Shown here in pieces: positions 1 to 8,875 of a stretch of 64,000 bases of DNA. The translations under genes and the position numbers were made by a program. A model generated the notes under the pieces. That model saw only the letters and a program-made list of their open reading frames with translations. It had not been told where the DNA came from and ran no database searches. The stretch is taken from the NCBI RefSeq assembly GCF_002252565.1, contig NZ_NPML01000003.1, forward strand, positions 1-64,000. Direction: 5' to 3'. Source of the DNA: Petroclostridium xylanilyticum. Its GTDB lineage: Bacteria > Bacillota > Clostridia > SK-Y3. Every line of letters begins with the position of its first letter. The stretch's first letter is position 1.

Positions 1-22
1 GGTAGTGTCAAAAGTTCTATGA
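1..22 (+). repeat. Left terminal inverted repeat of the IS remnant
   Basis: It starts GGTAGTGTCAAAA and pairs with the inverted copy at 1202-1223. The two copies agree over the first 13 bases and at most of the next 8. The true outer end could lie just outside the window. Confidence 0.7.
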
Positions 23-151
23 AAACATGAAGTTGAGCTACCAATAATAACAAAAATTGTAATGTTGTACATTGAGATTTAAATACTGAAGATTTGCACG
101 AAGAAGGAATGTGCCATGGCATGTTCCTGAATGGCGAGGTACTATCTAATA

Positions 152-296
152 GACCTATGGAGTTTATGGATAACCCGCCCGGGGCATGGATAACCTGTGC
201 ACAAAGCATTGACAACGAAAAGCATGTTGCCAACACTTTGCACACAGGTTACCCACACCCCTAAAAGCAGCGGGTTACCCACAAACTCCACAGGTC
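152..296. repeat. Long imperfect inverted repeat inside the IS remnant
   Basis: The left arm from 152 (GACCTATGGAGTTTATGG, then ATAACCCGC and GGATAACCTGTGCACAAAG) is mirrored by the right arm ending at 296 (CTTTGCACACAGGTTACCC, GCGGGTTACCC, ACAAACTCCACAGGTC). The arms are about 60 bp each with scattered mismatches around a short spacer near 215-225. It lies between the IS left end and the transposase stop. It contains no coding signal. Confidence 0.7.
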
Positions 297-346
297 CGGT
301 GACTACTGCTATATCATTTTTTGATTTATTTATATAGAGAAAATGA

Positions 347-1030
347 TTAAGCTGATTGTTGTGTTTTAATATAGGCCTGTGGCATCTTAATAAGTATCTG
401 CCATCTGGCAGGCATATTGGGAAGTGCAGATAGTTCTTCCAATACTACTGGAACTTTACCTTCCAATGTTAAGTGTGGTCTTAGAAAATTAAAATAGGCA
501 ACAAAAGACATTGAGTTAAGTTTGTTAAGGTAATATGGACATTTAGGATTCTTACACTTATGGATATTAAAGTCCTTACGCTGCTTTTGTTGAGTAAGAA
601 CCTTACCACAGTGAGGGCAGCAGAATAAAAGGTTTTTGAGATAGTAGTTCTTCTAATTGAAGGTACACTCACAAACCTTGCATAAATACTGACCTCTGCC
701 GCCTGTATTATCGTACAGGTAATCATGAGGGGCATTACACCCGGGGCAGGTTATAGTTTCAGGGACAGTAGAAGGTTTCCTTCTCTTCACTGGGGTAATG
801 AGTTTGCCAGTAGCTTTAAGCTGATCAGCAATAAGCTTTTTGTAATCAAGTTTCTCAAGGGTTTTAATAATAGGCATTTCATCTACCACAAGCTTACGGT
901 AGGGTTTTTTAACAGGCTCATCGGAATACTTGCGGGGAGAGTGTTTGCCAAGAACGCAACACATAAGATATATAATAATTTGATATTGTAATTGAATGTA
1001 TAGTAGTAAAACTGATATAATGTTGTTCAA
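347..1030 (-). pseudogene. Broken DDE transposase
   Basis: A TTG at 1030 follows an AGGAG ribosome site and opens a reading frame with a zinc ribbon (CPGC...CKVC). A TAG at 653-655 interrupts it. The same frame then continues with a second cysteine cluster (CPHCGK, CKNPKCPYYL) and jumps to a typical transposase C-terminus (FNFLRPHLTLEGK), stopping at 347-349. The catalytic core between the cysteine clusters and the C-terminus is missing, so the gene has an in-frame stop and an internal deletion and cannot make an active enzyme. The RPH-L-GK ending is typical of retroviral-integrase-fold transposases; the exact IS family is not certain. Confidence 0.75.
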
Positions 1031-1201
1031 AGGTACTTATCTCCTTTCTGGGGTGTTAGTCTTCACAACAACCTTATACCAGATAAAAGGGGGAAAGTAC
1101 CTTTCTCTTTTCAAATCTATACATTCTCAATTTCCAATTTTATAGGGGTAAGATAAATTTTAAATAAAAGTCAATAAAATCAAAGGGTACAGGTCAAAAG
1201 T

Positions 1202-1223
1202 TGATAAAATTTTTGACACTACC
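1202..1223 (-). repeat. Right terminal inverted repeat of the IS remnant
   Basis: Read on the minus strand it begins GGTAGTGTCAAAA, matching the window start. It overlaps an in-frame TTG at 1201 upstream of the permease, which is why that TTG is rejected as the permease start. Confidence 0.75.
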
Positions 1224-1248
1224 AATTGTACCGAAGGGAGGAGATGTA

Positions 1249-2163
1249 ATGCAAACAACAAAATGGACTAAGATCGAAGATGTGCTTTTTAATACTTTTA
1301 ACACAATTTTTATGATTATGCTTGTCATTATTACGTTGTATCCCTTTGCTAATACAATTGCAGTTTCTTTTAATGAAGGCTATGATACCATTAGAGGAGG
1401 AATTTACCTGTGGCCAAGAAAGTTTACACTGCAGAACTATAGGGCAGTCGTTGCAACAGGTACAATTTATCACGCGTTTTATATTTCACTAATGAAAACA
1501 GTTTTATGTACAGTTTTAGGTGTTTTTTTTAGTACTATGTTGGCATATACCTTAAGTAGAAAAGAATATGTATTTAGAAAGATGATTACTACGGTATTGG
1601 TTATTACTATGTATTTTAGTGCTGGGTTAATACCGGGGTATCTTTTGATTAAATACCTTGGACTGTTAAATAACTTTTGGGTATATGTTTTTCCTTCTTT
1701 GATCAGTGCATTTAACGTCATTGTTATTAGAACATATATAGGAACGCTTCCGGAAAGTCTTGTAGAATCTGCAAAAATAGATGGCGCAGGAGACTTTCGA
1801 ATATTTTTGCAAATCATATTTCCATTGTGCAAGCCGGTGCTTGCAACCGTAGCACTATTTATTGCGGTAGGCGCATGGAATTCATGGTTCGATACGTTCT
1901 TATATGCGCCGGCAAAACAGAGTTTAAGCACCATTCAATATGAACTGATGAAACTTCTTGCCTCTACCACAGCTACCAATACAGATCCGGCACTTCGAGC
2001 AGGAGCCTTGCAGGGAAGCGAAGAAATCTCAAAGGCAATGGTTACTCCGGCATCAATCAGAGCAGCAATAACAATTGTTGCTGCAACCCCAATTTTGATT
2101 GTGTATCCATTCTTACAAAAATATTTTGTTATTGGGCTAAATGTTGGTAGTGTAAAAGAATAG
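1249..2163 (+). CDS. Carbohydrate ABC transporter permease (LplC/YtcP type)
   Basis: An inner-membrane permease of a sugar ABC importer, 304 residues, the usual length for the LplC branch of the MalG-like family. About six membrane segments are visible. The cytoplasmic coupling motif (ESAKIDGAGDFRIFLQIIFP, residues about 177-196) contacts the ATPase, and the C-terminus (GLNVGSVKE) is characteristic of this group. The ATG at 1249 follows GGGAGGAGATGTA; an earlier in-frame TTG at 1201 lies inside the IS end and is rejected. The partner permease and binding protein normally found upstream are absent, replaced by the IS remnant. The xylanase starts 50 bp downstream, so xylo-oligosaccharides are the likely cargo (inference). 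Confidence 0.88.
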   Translation: MQTTKWTKIEDVLFNTFNTIFMIMLVIITLYPFANTIAVSFNEGYDTIRGGIYLWPRKFTLQNYRAVVATGTIYHAFYISLMKTVLCTVLGVFFSTMLAYTLSRKEYVFRKMITTVLVITMYFSAGLIPGYLLIKYLGLLNNFWVYVFPSLISAFNVIVIRTYIGTLPESLVESAKIDGAGDFRIFLQIIFPLCKPVLATVALFIAVGAWNSWFDTFLYAPAKQSLSTIQYELMKLLASTTATNTDPALRAGALQGSEEISKAMVTPASIRAAITIVAATPILIVYPFLQKYFVIGLNVGSVKE

Positions 2164-2213
2164 CTTGAATTTAAATCAGAATAGCACAAAATAGGGATGA
2201 AAGGAAGAATATA

Positions 2214-3209
2214 ATGAGTTGTCAGGTGCAATCACTTTGGGAAGCATACAAAGATTTTTTTCCGATCGGTGCTGCAGTCAATGCAGAGACAGTAAAAACC
2301 CATGAAGAACTTCTTATAAAACATTTCAACAGTCTGACTGCTGAAAATGAAATGAAGTTTTCATCCCTCCATCCACAAGATGGTGTATATGAGTTCAAAG
2401 ATGCAGATTTAATTCATGACTTTGCTAAAAGGCATAATATGAAGTTGAGAGGACATACTTTTGTTTGGCATAATCAAACACCGGAATGGGTATTCAAAAA
2501 TGAAGATGGTACCAGTGTATCTAGAGACCTTTTGCTAGAACGGCTAAAGGCCCATGTTCATGATGTAGTGAAAAGATACGGCAATGATGTTTATTGTTGG
2601 GATGTAGTAAACGAAGCAGTAGAAGACAAAACAGCACAATATTTAAGAGATACAAAGTGGCTGGAGATAATAGGGGAAAGTTATATTCAAAAAGCCTTTG
2701 AGATTGTGAATCAAGCAGCTCCTGAAGCCATGCTTTTCTACAATGATTACAATGAATGTGTTCCTGAAAAGCGTGAAAAGATATATAAGCTTGTCCGTAC
2801 TTTAAAAGAAAATGGTGTGCCAATACATGGTATAGGTCTGCAGTGCCACTGGAATATTTTTAATCCTTCATTTGATGAAATTCAAAGAAGTTTAGAAAAG
2901 TATGCCTCTTTAGGGTTGAAAATTCAAATTACAGAGATGGATATTTCTGTGTTTACCTTTGAGGATCAGAGACGGGATTTGACAGAGCCTACAGCAGAAA
3001 TGATTGAAAAACAAGCATCCCTATATGCCAAGGCATTCAAACTATTTAGAGAATATAAAGATGTGATCAATGGTGTAACTTTGTGGGGTGTTGCAGATGA
3101 TAAAACTTGGTTGGACGATTTCCCAGTTCGAGGCAGAAAAAATTGGCCATTGCTGTTTGATGTAGAACATAATCCCAAAGAAGCTTTTTACAGAATTGTT
3201 CAGTTCTAA
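2214..3209 (+). CDS. Intracellular GH10 endo-1,4-beta-xylanase
   Basis: A glycoside hydrolase family 10 enzyme of 331 residues, one catalytic TIM barrel with no signal peptide and no binding module. It probably cuts imported xylo-oligosaccharides in the cytoplasm. The acid/base glutamate is E134 (in WDVVNEAVED) and the nucleophile is E241 (in ITEMDIS). Substrate-binding signatures are also present: LTAENEMKF, GHTFVWHNQTP and TLWGVADDKTWL. The start is the ATG after AAAGGAAGAATATA. It sits 50 bp behind the permease, suggesting co-transcription of uptake and hydrolysis. A near copy of its last 13 codons and the bases after the stop appears at 6437-6480. Confidence 0.95.
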   Translation: MSCQVQSLWEAYKDFFPIGAAVNAETVKTHEELLIKHFNSLTAENEMKFSSLHPQDGVYEFKDADLIHDFAKRHNMKLRGHTFVWHNQTPEWVFKNEDGTSVSRDLLLERLKAHVHDVVKRYGNDVYCWDVVNEAVEDKTAQYLRDTKWLEIIGESYIQKAFEIVNQAAPEAMLFYNDYNECVPEKREKIYKLVRTLKENGVPIHGIGLQCHWNIFNPSFDEIQRSLEKYASLGLKIQITEMDISVFTFEDQRRDLTEPTAEMIEKQASLYAKAFKLFREYKDVINGVTLWGVADDKTWLDDFPVRGRKNWPLLFDVEHNPKEAFYRIVQF

Positions 3210-3227
3210 ACAACCTATAATTCGTAT

Positions 3228-4184
3228 TCATAAGTTTGAATTTCTGGAATTCAAAGGGATTAGAGCTCTTTGGAATTTAAACTCATCTAAAAGCAAGGTA
3301 TAAGTATCACATGTATCAAAAATAGAATCACCAAGGAAAGTATGCGGTTTAAAATCCGGATGAAGGTTAAAGAAGTCTGCAAGCACTGGTTTAAGGGATT
3401 TGGAATCACTAATAGATTTATCTTCTTCAGGAGAATCTGATTTTTTGTCAATGTGCATTTCAGGATGTTTCTGTTTGAAGTCATTATCTAAAAAAGCAAT
3501 ATGTCTTGGAATGCCGAGGCCGTTAGTGATAATGCCAAACTTGTAGACATAGCAGAAATAGCCATTGATGTAGAGCTGCTTGATTTCACTGTTGGCAGAG
3601 GCGGAGGAAGGCATAAGGCCATAAGCCATTTTGTATACATCAACATCAGGATTGTCTTTGTAGAAAGCCTTAAGCTTTTTAATGATAGAATTTATGAACT
3701 TGGGATTATTCTCGGTTACAAAGGCTTCAATACCGGAAGTATCATAGGCGATAGTGGATGCAAGAGTAGGATCAATTTTCTGACAAATAGGTTCTGTAAT
3801 ATCCACAAGGTAGTTAAAAAGGTGTTCAAGATTGGCAGCGAAATCTTGTTTGAACCGTGTAAACTGAGAGTTGTGAGGAACGTCTGGAAGACCGCAAAAC
3901 TCACGGGCTTCACGGCACAGAGTAAGAAAAATAATAAGTAGAGAAACAGTAGGGATGCCGAGAATTTTCTGCAAGATTAATGCTGCAAGCATGGAAGCGA
4001 GTGAATATGTACGGTCTCTCCCCAGAGTCTTGTGGTAAGCCCAATAGAACTCTTGTGGTATGAGTGAAGATAAATCGAGGTGTTTTGAGAGTAACTCAAG
4101 AAAATTTGGTTTATTATTTTGGAAAACATCTTTACATTCTTCGTAAGTGTCAGAAAATGAAATTTGATTAAAAAGTTTTACCAT
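3228..4184 (-). pseudogene. C-terminally truncated DDE transposase
   Basis: The 318-residue frame has the N-terminal region and part of the catalytic domain of a DDE transposase. One aspartate is in AYDTSG and a second in FLGDSIFDT. The frame ends shortly after (IPLNSRN) before any third acidic residue, so the C-terminal quarter or more is missing. It begins with ATG at 4184, behind an AAAGGGGAAAAC stretch. Its truncated end lies 19 bp from the GH10 stop codon and points toward it. No clear terminal repeats were seen. It belongs to the broad IS4/IS5-like DDE superfamily; a finer assignment would need a database search. Confidence 0.75.
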
Positions 4185-4341
4185 TTGTTTTCCCCTTTCT
4201 TTTGTGTGAAATGGATTGGTTACCTATATTTTACACCAAATAGAGGGGAAAACAATTAAAATATTACGCTGGAATGCAGGTATATCAAGTGTTTTAGCAT
4301 TCCGCAAATGACTAAAACTTAAATATACTTAGGGGGTATTT

Positions 4342-6276
4342 ATGAAGTTGAATATAAAACATCATTATGAATCAACCATTATTCCGAAAAACATTGCTCA
4401 GATCAGGCTTCCACGTTTAATAAGCGATGGCATGGTTCTACAAAGAGATGCCAGGGTAAAGATTTGGGGATGGGCTGGTGCAGGTGAAAAAGTAACAATA
4501 CATTTTATCGATAGAGAATATAGTACCACAACAGATGCAGATGGAAAATGGATGGTAATGCTTCCCGCATTGGAAGCAGGTGGACCCTACAAAATGGAGA
4601 TCAAAGGCAGTAACACTATCACTTTAAATAATATCCTCATAGGTGATGTATGGGTTTGTTCTGGTCAATCGAACATGGAGCTTCCCATGGCCAGGGTAAG
4701 TGATCTTTATGCTGAGGAGATTGCTCACTGTGACAACCCTGCCATACGGCAGTTTATTGTTCCCGACAGATATGATTTTAAAGTACCACAGCAAGATCTG
4801 CAGGAAGGCAGCTGGGAATCTGCAAATCCTGAAAGTATTCTTAAGTTTACGGCGGTAGGTTATTTTTTTGCAAAAGCATTGTTTGAAAAATACCATGTGC
4901 CCATCGGTTTAATTAATGCAAGTGTAGGTGGGTCGTCGGTCGAAGCATGGTTGAGTGAGGAGGCCTTACAGGCTTTTCCGGAGCACCTAGAAACCGCAAA
5001 GAAATTTAAGGACGACACCTATCTTAATAAAATCAAGAAAGAAGATGAGATGATCAGTAGTACTTGGTACGATCATTTAAACCGGCAAGACCAAGGATTA
5101 GCCAATGCAGAAGGAGAAATACCATGGTTTGATATAAGTTATGATGCTTCGGCATGGCCAACCATGCAGTTGCCTGCTTACTGGGAAGATGAGGGATTAG
5201 GGCATCTGAACGGGGTTGTATGGTTCAGGAAAGAAATTAATGTCCCCTCTTCCATGATCGGTAAACCCGCAAGGCTTTTGTTGGGTAGGATTGTGGATAG
5301 CGATACTGCCTATGTGAATGGCACTGTTGTAGGTACAACTTCATATCAATACCCGCCTAGAAAGTATGATATTCCTGAAAACCTGCTTAAAGAAGGGAAA
5401 AATGTTATTGTCATTCGGGTTATTAATAAATCCGGTCAAGGTGGGTTTATTAAGGATAAGTCATACCACCTGTCTGCAGGAGGGCAAATAATTGACTTAA
5501 AAGGTGAATGGCAGTACAAGGTAGGAGCTGTTGTTGACCCATTACCCGATCCCACCTTTTTTCAGCATAAACCCTTGGGTTTATTCAACGGCATGATTGC
5601 CCCGATCTTAAATTATGCCATTAAAGGGGTGATATGGTACCAGGGTGAATCAAATACTTCAAAGCCTTTGGGATATCATAAACTGTTTTCCACTCTGATC
5701 AGCGATTGGAGGGTAAAATGGAATCAGGGAAATTTTCCGTTTTTGTATGTACAGCTAGCAAATTACATGCAGGCTAACGACCAGCCTTCTGATAGTAACT
5801 GGGCTGTACTGAGAGAAGAACAACTGAAAATGCTTGCTGTTTCTAATACTGCAATGGCTGTTACTATTGATATTGGTGAATGGAATGACCTACATCCCTT
5901 AAATAAGAAAGATGTAGGTAATCGGCTTGCGCTCGCAGCTCAATATGTGGCTTACGGGGATAATAAAGTAGTTTATTCCGGTCCAATTTACCAGTCTATG
6001 AAAGTTGAAGGGGGCAAAATCACTATCACATTTACAAATACCGGCAGAGGGTTAGTTGTTAAAGGAAACGGTGATTTGAAACATTTTGCCATTGCCGGTC
6101 CTGACAAAAAATTTGTCTGGGCTGAGGCAAAGATAAAGGGTCATCAAGTCGTGGTATGGAATGACCATGTGCCTAATCCTGTCGCTGTTCGTTATGCGTG
6201 GGCCGATAATCCTGAGGGTGCTAATTTGTATAATAAGGAAGGCTTACCGGCCTCTCCATTTAGAACGGACGAATAA
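4342..6276 (+). CDS. SGNH acetylesterase of the sialate O-acetylesterase type, probable acetylxylan esterase
   Basis: A 644-residue SGNH-fold esterase. An N-terminal beta domain (about 20-100) precedes the nucleophile motif GDVWVCSGQSNMEL with Ser110. The fold is then split by a jelly-roll insert (about 250-395; VVWFRKEINVP, LLLGRIVDSDTAYVNG) resembling the sugar-binding domain of GH2 enzymes. The catalytic fold resumes with IKGVIWYQGESN (about 425-440) and an ICDLHP-like block near 515-525 (IDIGEWNDLHPLNK). The annotated family name refers to sialic acid, but xylan-locus members remove acetyl groups from xylan, and the neighbours here support that. No signal peptide is seen, so it probably acts on imported oligosaccharides. 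The ATG at 4342 follows AGGGGGTATTT. Confidence 0.85.
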   Translation: MKLNIKHHYESTIIPKNIAQIRLPRLISDGMVLQRDARVKIWGWAGAGEKVTIHFIDREYSTTTDADGKWMVMLPALEAGGPYKMEIKGSNTITLNNILIGDVWVCSGQSNMELPMARVSDLYAEEIAHCDNPAIRQFIVPDRYDFKVPQQDLQEGSWESANPESILKFTAVGYFFAKALFEKYHVPIGLINASVGGSSVEAWLSEEALQAFPEHLETAKKFKDDTYLNKIKKEDEMISSTWYDHLNRQDQGLANAEGEIPWFDISYDASAWPTMQLPAYWEDEGLGHLNGVVWFRKEINVPSSMIGKPARLLLGRIVDSDTAYVNGTVVGTTSYQYPPRKYDIPENLLKEGKNVIVIRVINKSGQGGFIKDKSYHLSAGGQIIDLKGEWQYKVGAVVDPLPDPTFFQHKPLGLFNGMIAPILNYAIKGVIWYQGESNTSKPLGYHKLFSTLISDWRVKWNQGNFPFLYVQLANYMQANDQPSDSNWAVLREEQLKMLAVSNTAMAVTIDIGEWNDLHPLNKKDVGNRLALAAQYVAYGDNKVVYSGPIYQSMKVEGGKITITFTNTGRGLVVKGNGDLKHFAIAGPDKKFVWAEAKIKGHQVVVWNDHVPNPVAVRYAWADNPEGANLYNKEGLPASPFRTDE

Positions 6277-6313
6277 TTTGACAGCACAATGATTTTAATG
6301 AAGAATTGATTAA

Positions 6314-6430
6314 GTTCCTAACGATAGACTGGAAGAAATGGCGGGCAAAGCGACCGAGACAATACTGTTGGGTAATTTTGTAAAGCTTGATAAAGAAGAT
6401 GTTGTGAAAATTTTAAAATTAGCATTTTAA
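6314..6430 (+). pseudogene. C-terminal fragment of an iron-containing alcohol dehydrogenase
   Basis: After an in-frame stop at 6311-6313 the frame reads PNDRLEEMAGKATETIL, GNFVKLDKEDVVKILKLAF, then TAA at 6428-6430. The pattern 'EMA-KA ... G-F--L--EDV--IL--A' is the C-terminus of YugJ/butanol-dehydrogenase type iron alcohol dehydrogenases. Only the last ~37 residues remain and there is no ribosome site. The identification rests on pattern recall alone. Confidence 0.5.
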
Positions 6431-6436
6431 TTGATG

Positions 6437-6480
6437 AGATTTAAAGAGCCTTTTTACAGAAGTGTTCAGTTATAGATAAC
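6437..6480 (+). pseudogene. Tail of a second GH10 xylanase gene
   Basis: The bases encode KEPFYRSVQL then TAG, closely matching the GH10 end at 3176-3209 (KEAFYRIVQF then TAA). DNA similarity continues past the stop (AACAACCTAT against GATAACCTAT). It is either the relic of a tandem xylanase gene or a small copy left by recombination around the transposase insertion. Confidence 0.65.
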
Positions 6481-6529
6481 CTATTTTATTTAATTTAACA
6501 AAACGAATACTAATAAAGGAGAATTTGTT

Positions 6530-8617
6530 ATGAGTGATTTGAAAAATACTGAAATAAATGAGACATACAGTATGTATGATTGTTGGCTAAAATACCGGGT
6601 AGATTTAAGTTTAGAGTTCATAGAAGAATATAGAAAGTTATGCAGATATATTGTGGTATATGAAAATCAAAGACTCATAACTTCAGCTTTAAATGAGCTG
6701 AAGACAGCAATAAGAAATATTTTTGGTTTTGAGCCAGAAGTCTATAATAAGAGCATTGACGCTCCACATATATTAATCGGGACAACTGAAGATATCGAAG
6801 AAGTTGGGGTGGAGTTAAGAATAGAATGCAAGCTGGGAAGAGAGGGATATATTGTTCAACATATTCAGAAAGATAATCATCAGGTATTATTAATCATGGG
6901 AAATGATGAAAGAGGAATTCTCTATGGTATATTTCATTTAATCAGATCTATTTGTATAGGTAAATGTATAAAAGATACAGAGATTATAGAAACACCTAAA
7001 AATAAATTCAGAATCATTAATCATTGGGATAATATTAGCGGAGATATAGAAAGGGGTTACTCAGGTAAATCGATATTTTTTGAAAATAATCGTATTATTA
7101 AAGATGTTAGCAGGATAAAAGATTATGCCAGATTGCTTGCCTCGGTAGGCATAAATGGTGTAGTGATTAATAATGTTAATGTACACAAATATGAAACACG
7201 TTTTATAACAGATGATTACCTTCCAGATATAGCAAGGATTGCTGACGTGTTTAGAGAATATGGAGTGCAACTTTTTCTTAGCATTAATTTTGCAGCGCCA
7301 ATAGAAATAGATGGCCTTCCTACAGCTGACCCTCTTAATGAGGATGTAAGAAAGTGGTGGAAGAAGGCAGTAGAAAGAGTATATAAGTATATACCTGACT
7401 TTGGTGGTTTTCTTGTAAAAGCAGATTCAGAGTATAGACCAGGCCCCTACACATATGGAAGAAATCATGCTGAGGGTGCCAATATGCTGGCGGAAGCCTT
7501 AAAACCTTTCAATGGAATAGTGATATGGAGATGTTTTGTATATGACTGTCAGTTAGATTGGAGAGATCGTTCGAAGGATAGAGCAAAAGCGGCTTATGAA
7601 AACTTTAAGCCATTAGATGGTCAATTCATGGATAATGTGATTTTACAGGTTAAACATGGGCCTATGGATTTCCAAATTAGAGAGCCTATATCACCCTTAT
7701 TTGCTGCAATGGAAAAGACAAATCAAATGATGGAGTTTCAAATTACTCAGGAATATACCGGACAGCAGAAACATCTTTGTTATCTTGTCCCAATGTGGAA
7801 AGAATGTTTGGATTTCGATATATACGCAAAGGGAGAAGGTTCCTATGTAAGTAAGATAGTAGATGGAACCTTATTTGGAAGGGAATATGGTGGTATTGCA
7901 GCTGTATCAAATATTGGTGACAGCAAATGTTGGACAGGACATCCTCTTGCGCAGGCAAATTTATATGGGTTTGGGCGTCTTGCATGGAATTCTGAACTAA
8001 CATCAGAAGAAATAGCTGAAGAATGGATAAAGCTTACCTTCGGAAGTGATAAAGAAGTAGTTGACACAATAATGTCGATGTTATTGGAATCAGCAAGTGC
8101 TTATGAAAAATACACGGTTCCTCTAGGAATTGGCTGGATGGTAAATCCGGGCCACCATTATGGGCCAAATGTTGATGGATATGAATATTCACCATGGGGT
8201 ACTTACCACTATGCAGACTTTAGAGGTATTGGTGTTGATCGTACAGTAGCAACTGGAACGGGATACACCGCTCAGTACAAGGAACCGCTTTATAAGATGT
8301 ATGAATCAATAGAAACCTGTCCGGAAGAACTCTTATTATTCTTCCACCATGTTCCATATACTTATGAGTTAAAGTCAGGTAAAACAGTAATTCAGCATAT
8401 TTATGATACTCATTTTGAGGGTGTAGAACAAGTTAAGAAAATGAGAGAAAAATGGGCTTCTCTTCAAGAAAAGATTGATAAAGAGACCTTCGAACTTACA
8501 CTTAGCAAATTTGATATTCAGGTTAAGGATGCTAGAGAATGGCGAGATGTTGTTAATACTTATTTCTATAGGAGAACAGGTATTAAAGATATACATGGAA
8601 GAAAAATATATGAATAG
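6530..8617 (+). CDS. aguA: GH67 alpha-glucuronidase
   Basis: A 695-residue family 67 glycoside hydrolase that releases 4-O-methyl-glucuronic acid from the ends of xylo-oligosaccharides. The N-terminal beta domain (about 1-140) is followed by the TIM barrel. Catalytic residues match the family's spacing: general acid E301 in [11 protein letters not shown], and D380 and E408 in [12 protein letters not shown] and TQEYTGQ. The helical C-terminal region ends near 690. No secretion signal is seen, as is usual for GH67. The ATG at 6530 follows AAAGGAGAATTTGTT. It sits between the esterase and the GH3 gene on the same strand, and its product would feed the uronate genes at 23.7-34.6 kb. Confidence 0.95.
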   Translation: MSDLKNTEINETYSMYDCWLKYRVDLSLEFIEEYRKLCRYIVVYENQRLITSALNELKTAIRNIFGFEPEVYNKSIDAPHILIGTTEDIEEVGVELRIECKLGREGYIVQHIQKDNHQVLLIMGNDERGILYGIFHLIRSICIGKCIKDTEIIETPKNKFRIINHWDNISGDIERGYSGKSIFFENNRIIKDVSRIKDYARLLASVGINGVVINNVNVHKYETRFITDDYLPDIARIADVFREYGVQLFLSINFAAPIEIDGLPTADPLNEDVRKWWKKAVERVYKYIPDFGGFLVKADSEYRPGPYTYGRNHAEGANMLAEALKPFNGIVIWRCFVYDCQLDWRDRSKDRAKAAYENFKPLDGQFMDNVILQVKHGPMDFQIREPISPLFAAMEKTNQMMEFQITQEYTGQQKHLCYLVPMWKECLDFDIYAKGEGSYVSKIVDGTLFGREYGGIAAVSNIGDSKCWTGHPLAQANLYGFGRLAWNSELTSEEIAEEWIKLTFGSDKEVVDTIMSMLLESASAYEKYTVPLGIGWMVNPGHHYGPNVDGYEYSPWGTYHYADFRGIGVDRTVATGTGYTAQYKEPLYKMYESIETCPEELLLFFHHVPYTYELKSGKTVIQHIYDTHFEGVEQVKKMREKWASLQEKIDKETFELTLSKFDIQVKDAREWRDVVNTYFYRRTGIKDIHGRKIYE

Positions 8618-8622
8618 GGTAT

Positions 8623-8847
8623 ATGTTGCAAAAGAGGTGTGGTCAATATATTACTTGTGATGTTTTAAATGTTGAGAGTGTTAAGGAAGCAGAAAAGATT
8701 ATATCACATACGCCTATGAGAAGATTTGGTAAACCAGAAGATTTATTAGGAACATTAATATGGCTTTGTGATGAAGAAGCATCTGGATTTGTTACTGGAA
8801 CAGTTACACCGGTAGATGGTGGATTTATGGCATATTCAGGTGTGTAA
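8623..8847 (+). pseudogene. Internally deleted SDR D-mannonate oxidoreductase
   Basis: The frame encodes an early SDR segment (CDVLNVESVKEAEKI) joined directly to the family's C-terminus (HTPMRRFGKPEDLLGTLIWL, then FVTGTVTPVDGGF). The central part with the Ser-Tyr-Lys active site, roughly 130 residues, is missing, and the nucleotide-binding start is missing too. The C-terminus matches the SDR-type D-mannonate oxidoreductase/fructuronate reductase found in Clostridia and Thermotoga. It lies between the GH67 and GH3 genes, where a working copy would handle the released uronic acid. The enzyme name is inferred from the C-terminal pattern. Confidence 0.7.
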
Positions 8848-8875
8848 GATAATAATTGTTAGGGAGAGAATAAAT

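Larger units (their letters stand above)
1..1223. mobile_element. Insertion sequence remnant with terminal inverted repeats
   Basis: The first bases (GGTAGTGTCAAAAGTT) recur in reverse complement at 1202-1223 (GGTAGTGTCAAAAATT on the minus strand), with matches continuing over about 20 positions. Between these ends lies a broken minus-strand transposase gene, so the block reads as a decayed insertion sequence. It ends 25 bp before the permease start at 1249, so it probably replaced or separated upstream transporter genes. The target duplication cannot be checked because the left end is the window edge. The IS family was not assigned with certainty. Confidence 0.75.

Noticed and set aside
1201-1248. 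TTG at 1201 as the permease start
   Set aside because: It lies in the IS terminal repeat and has no ribosome site; the ATG at 1249 has GGAGGAG in front and gives the normal family length.
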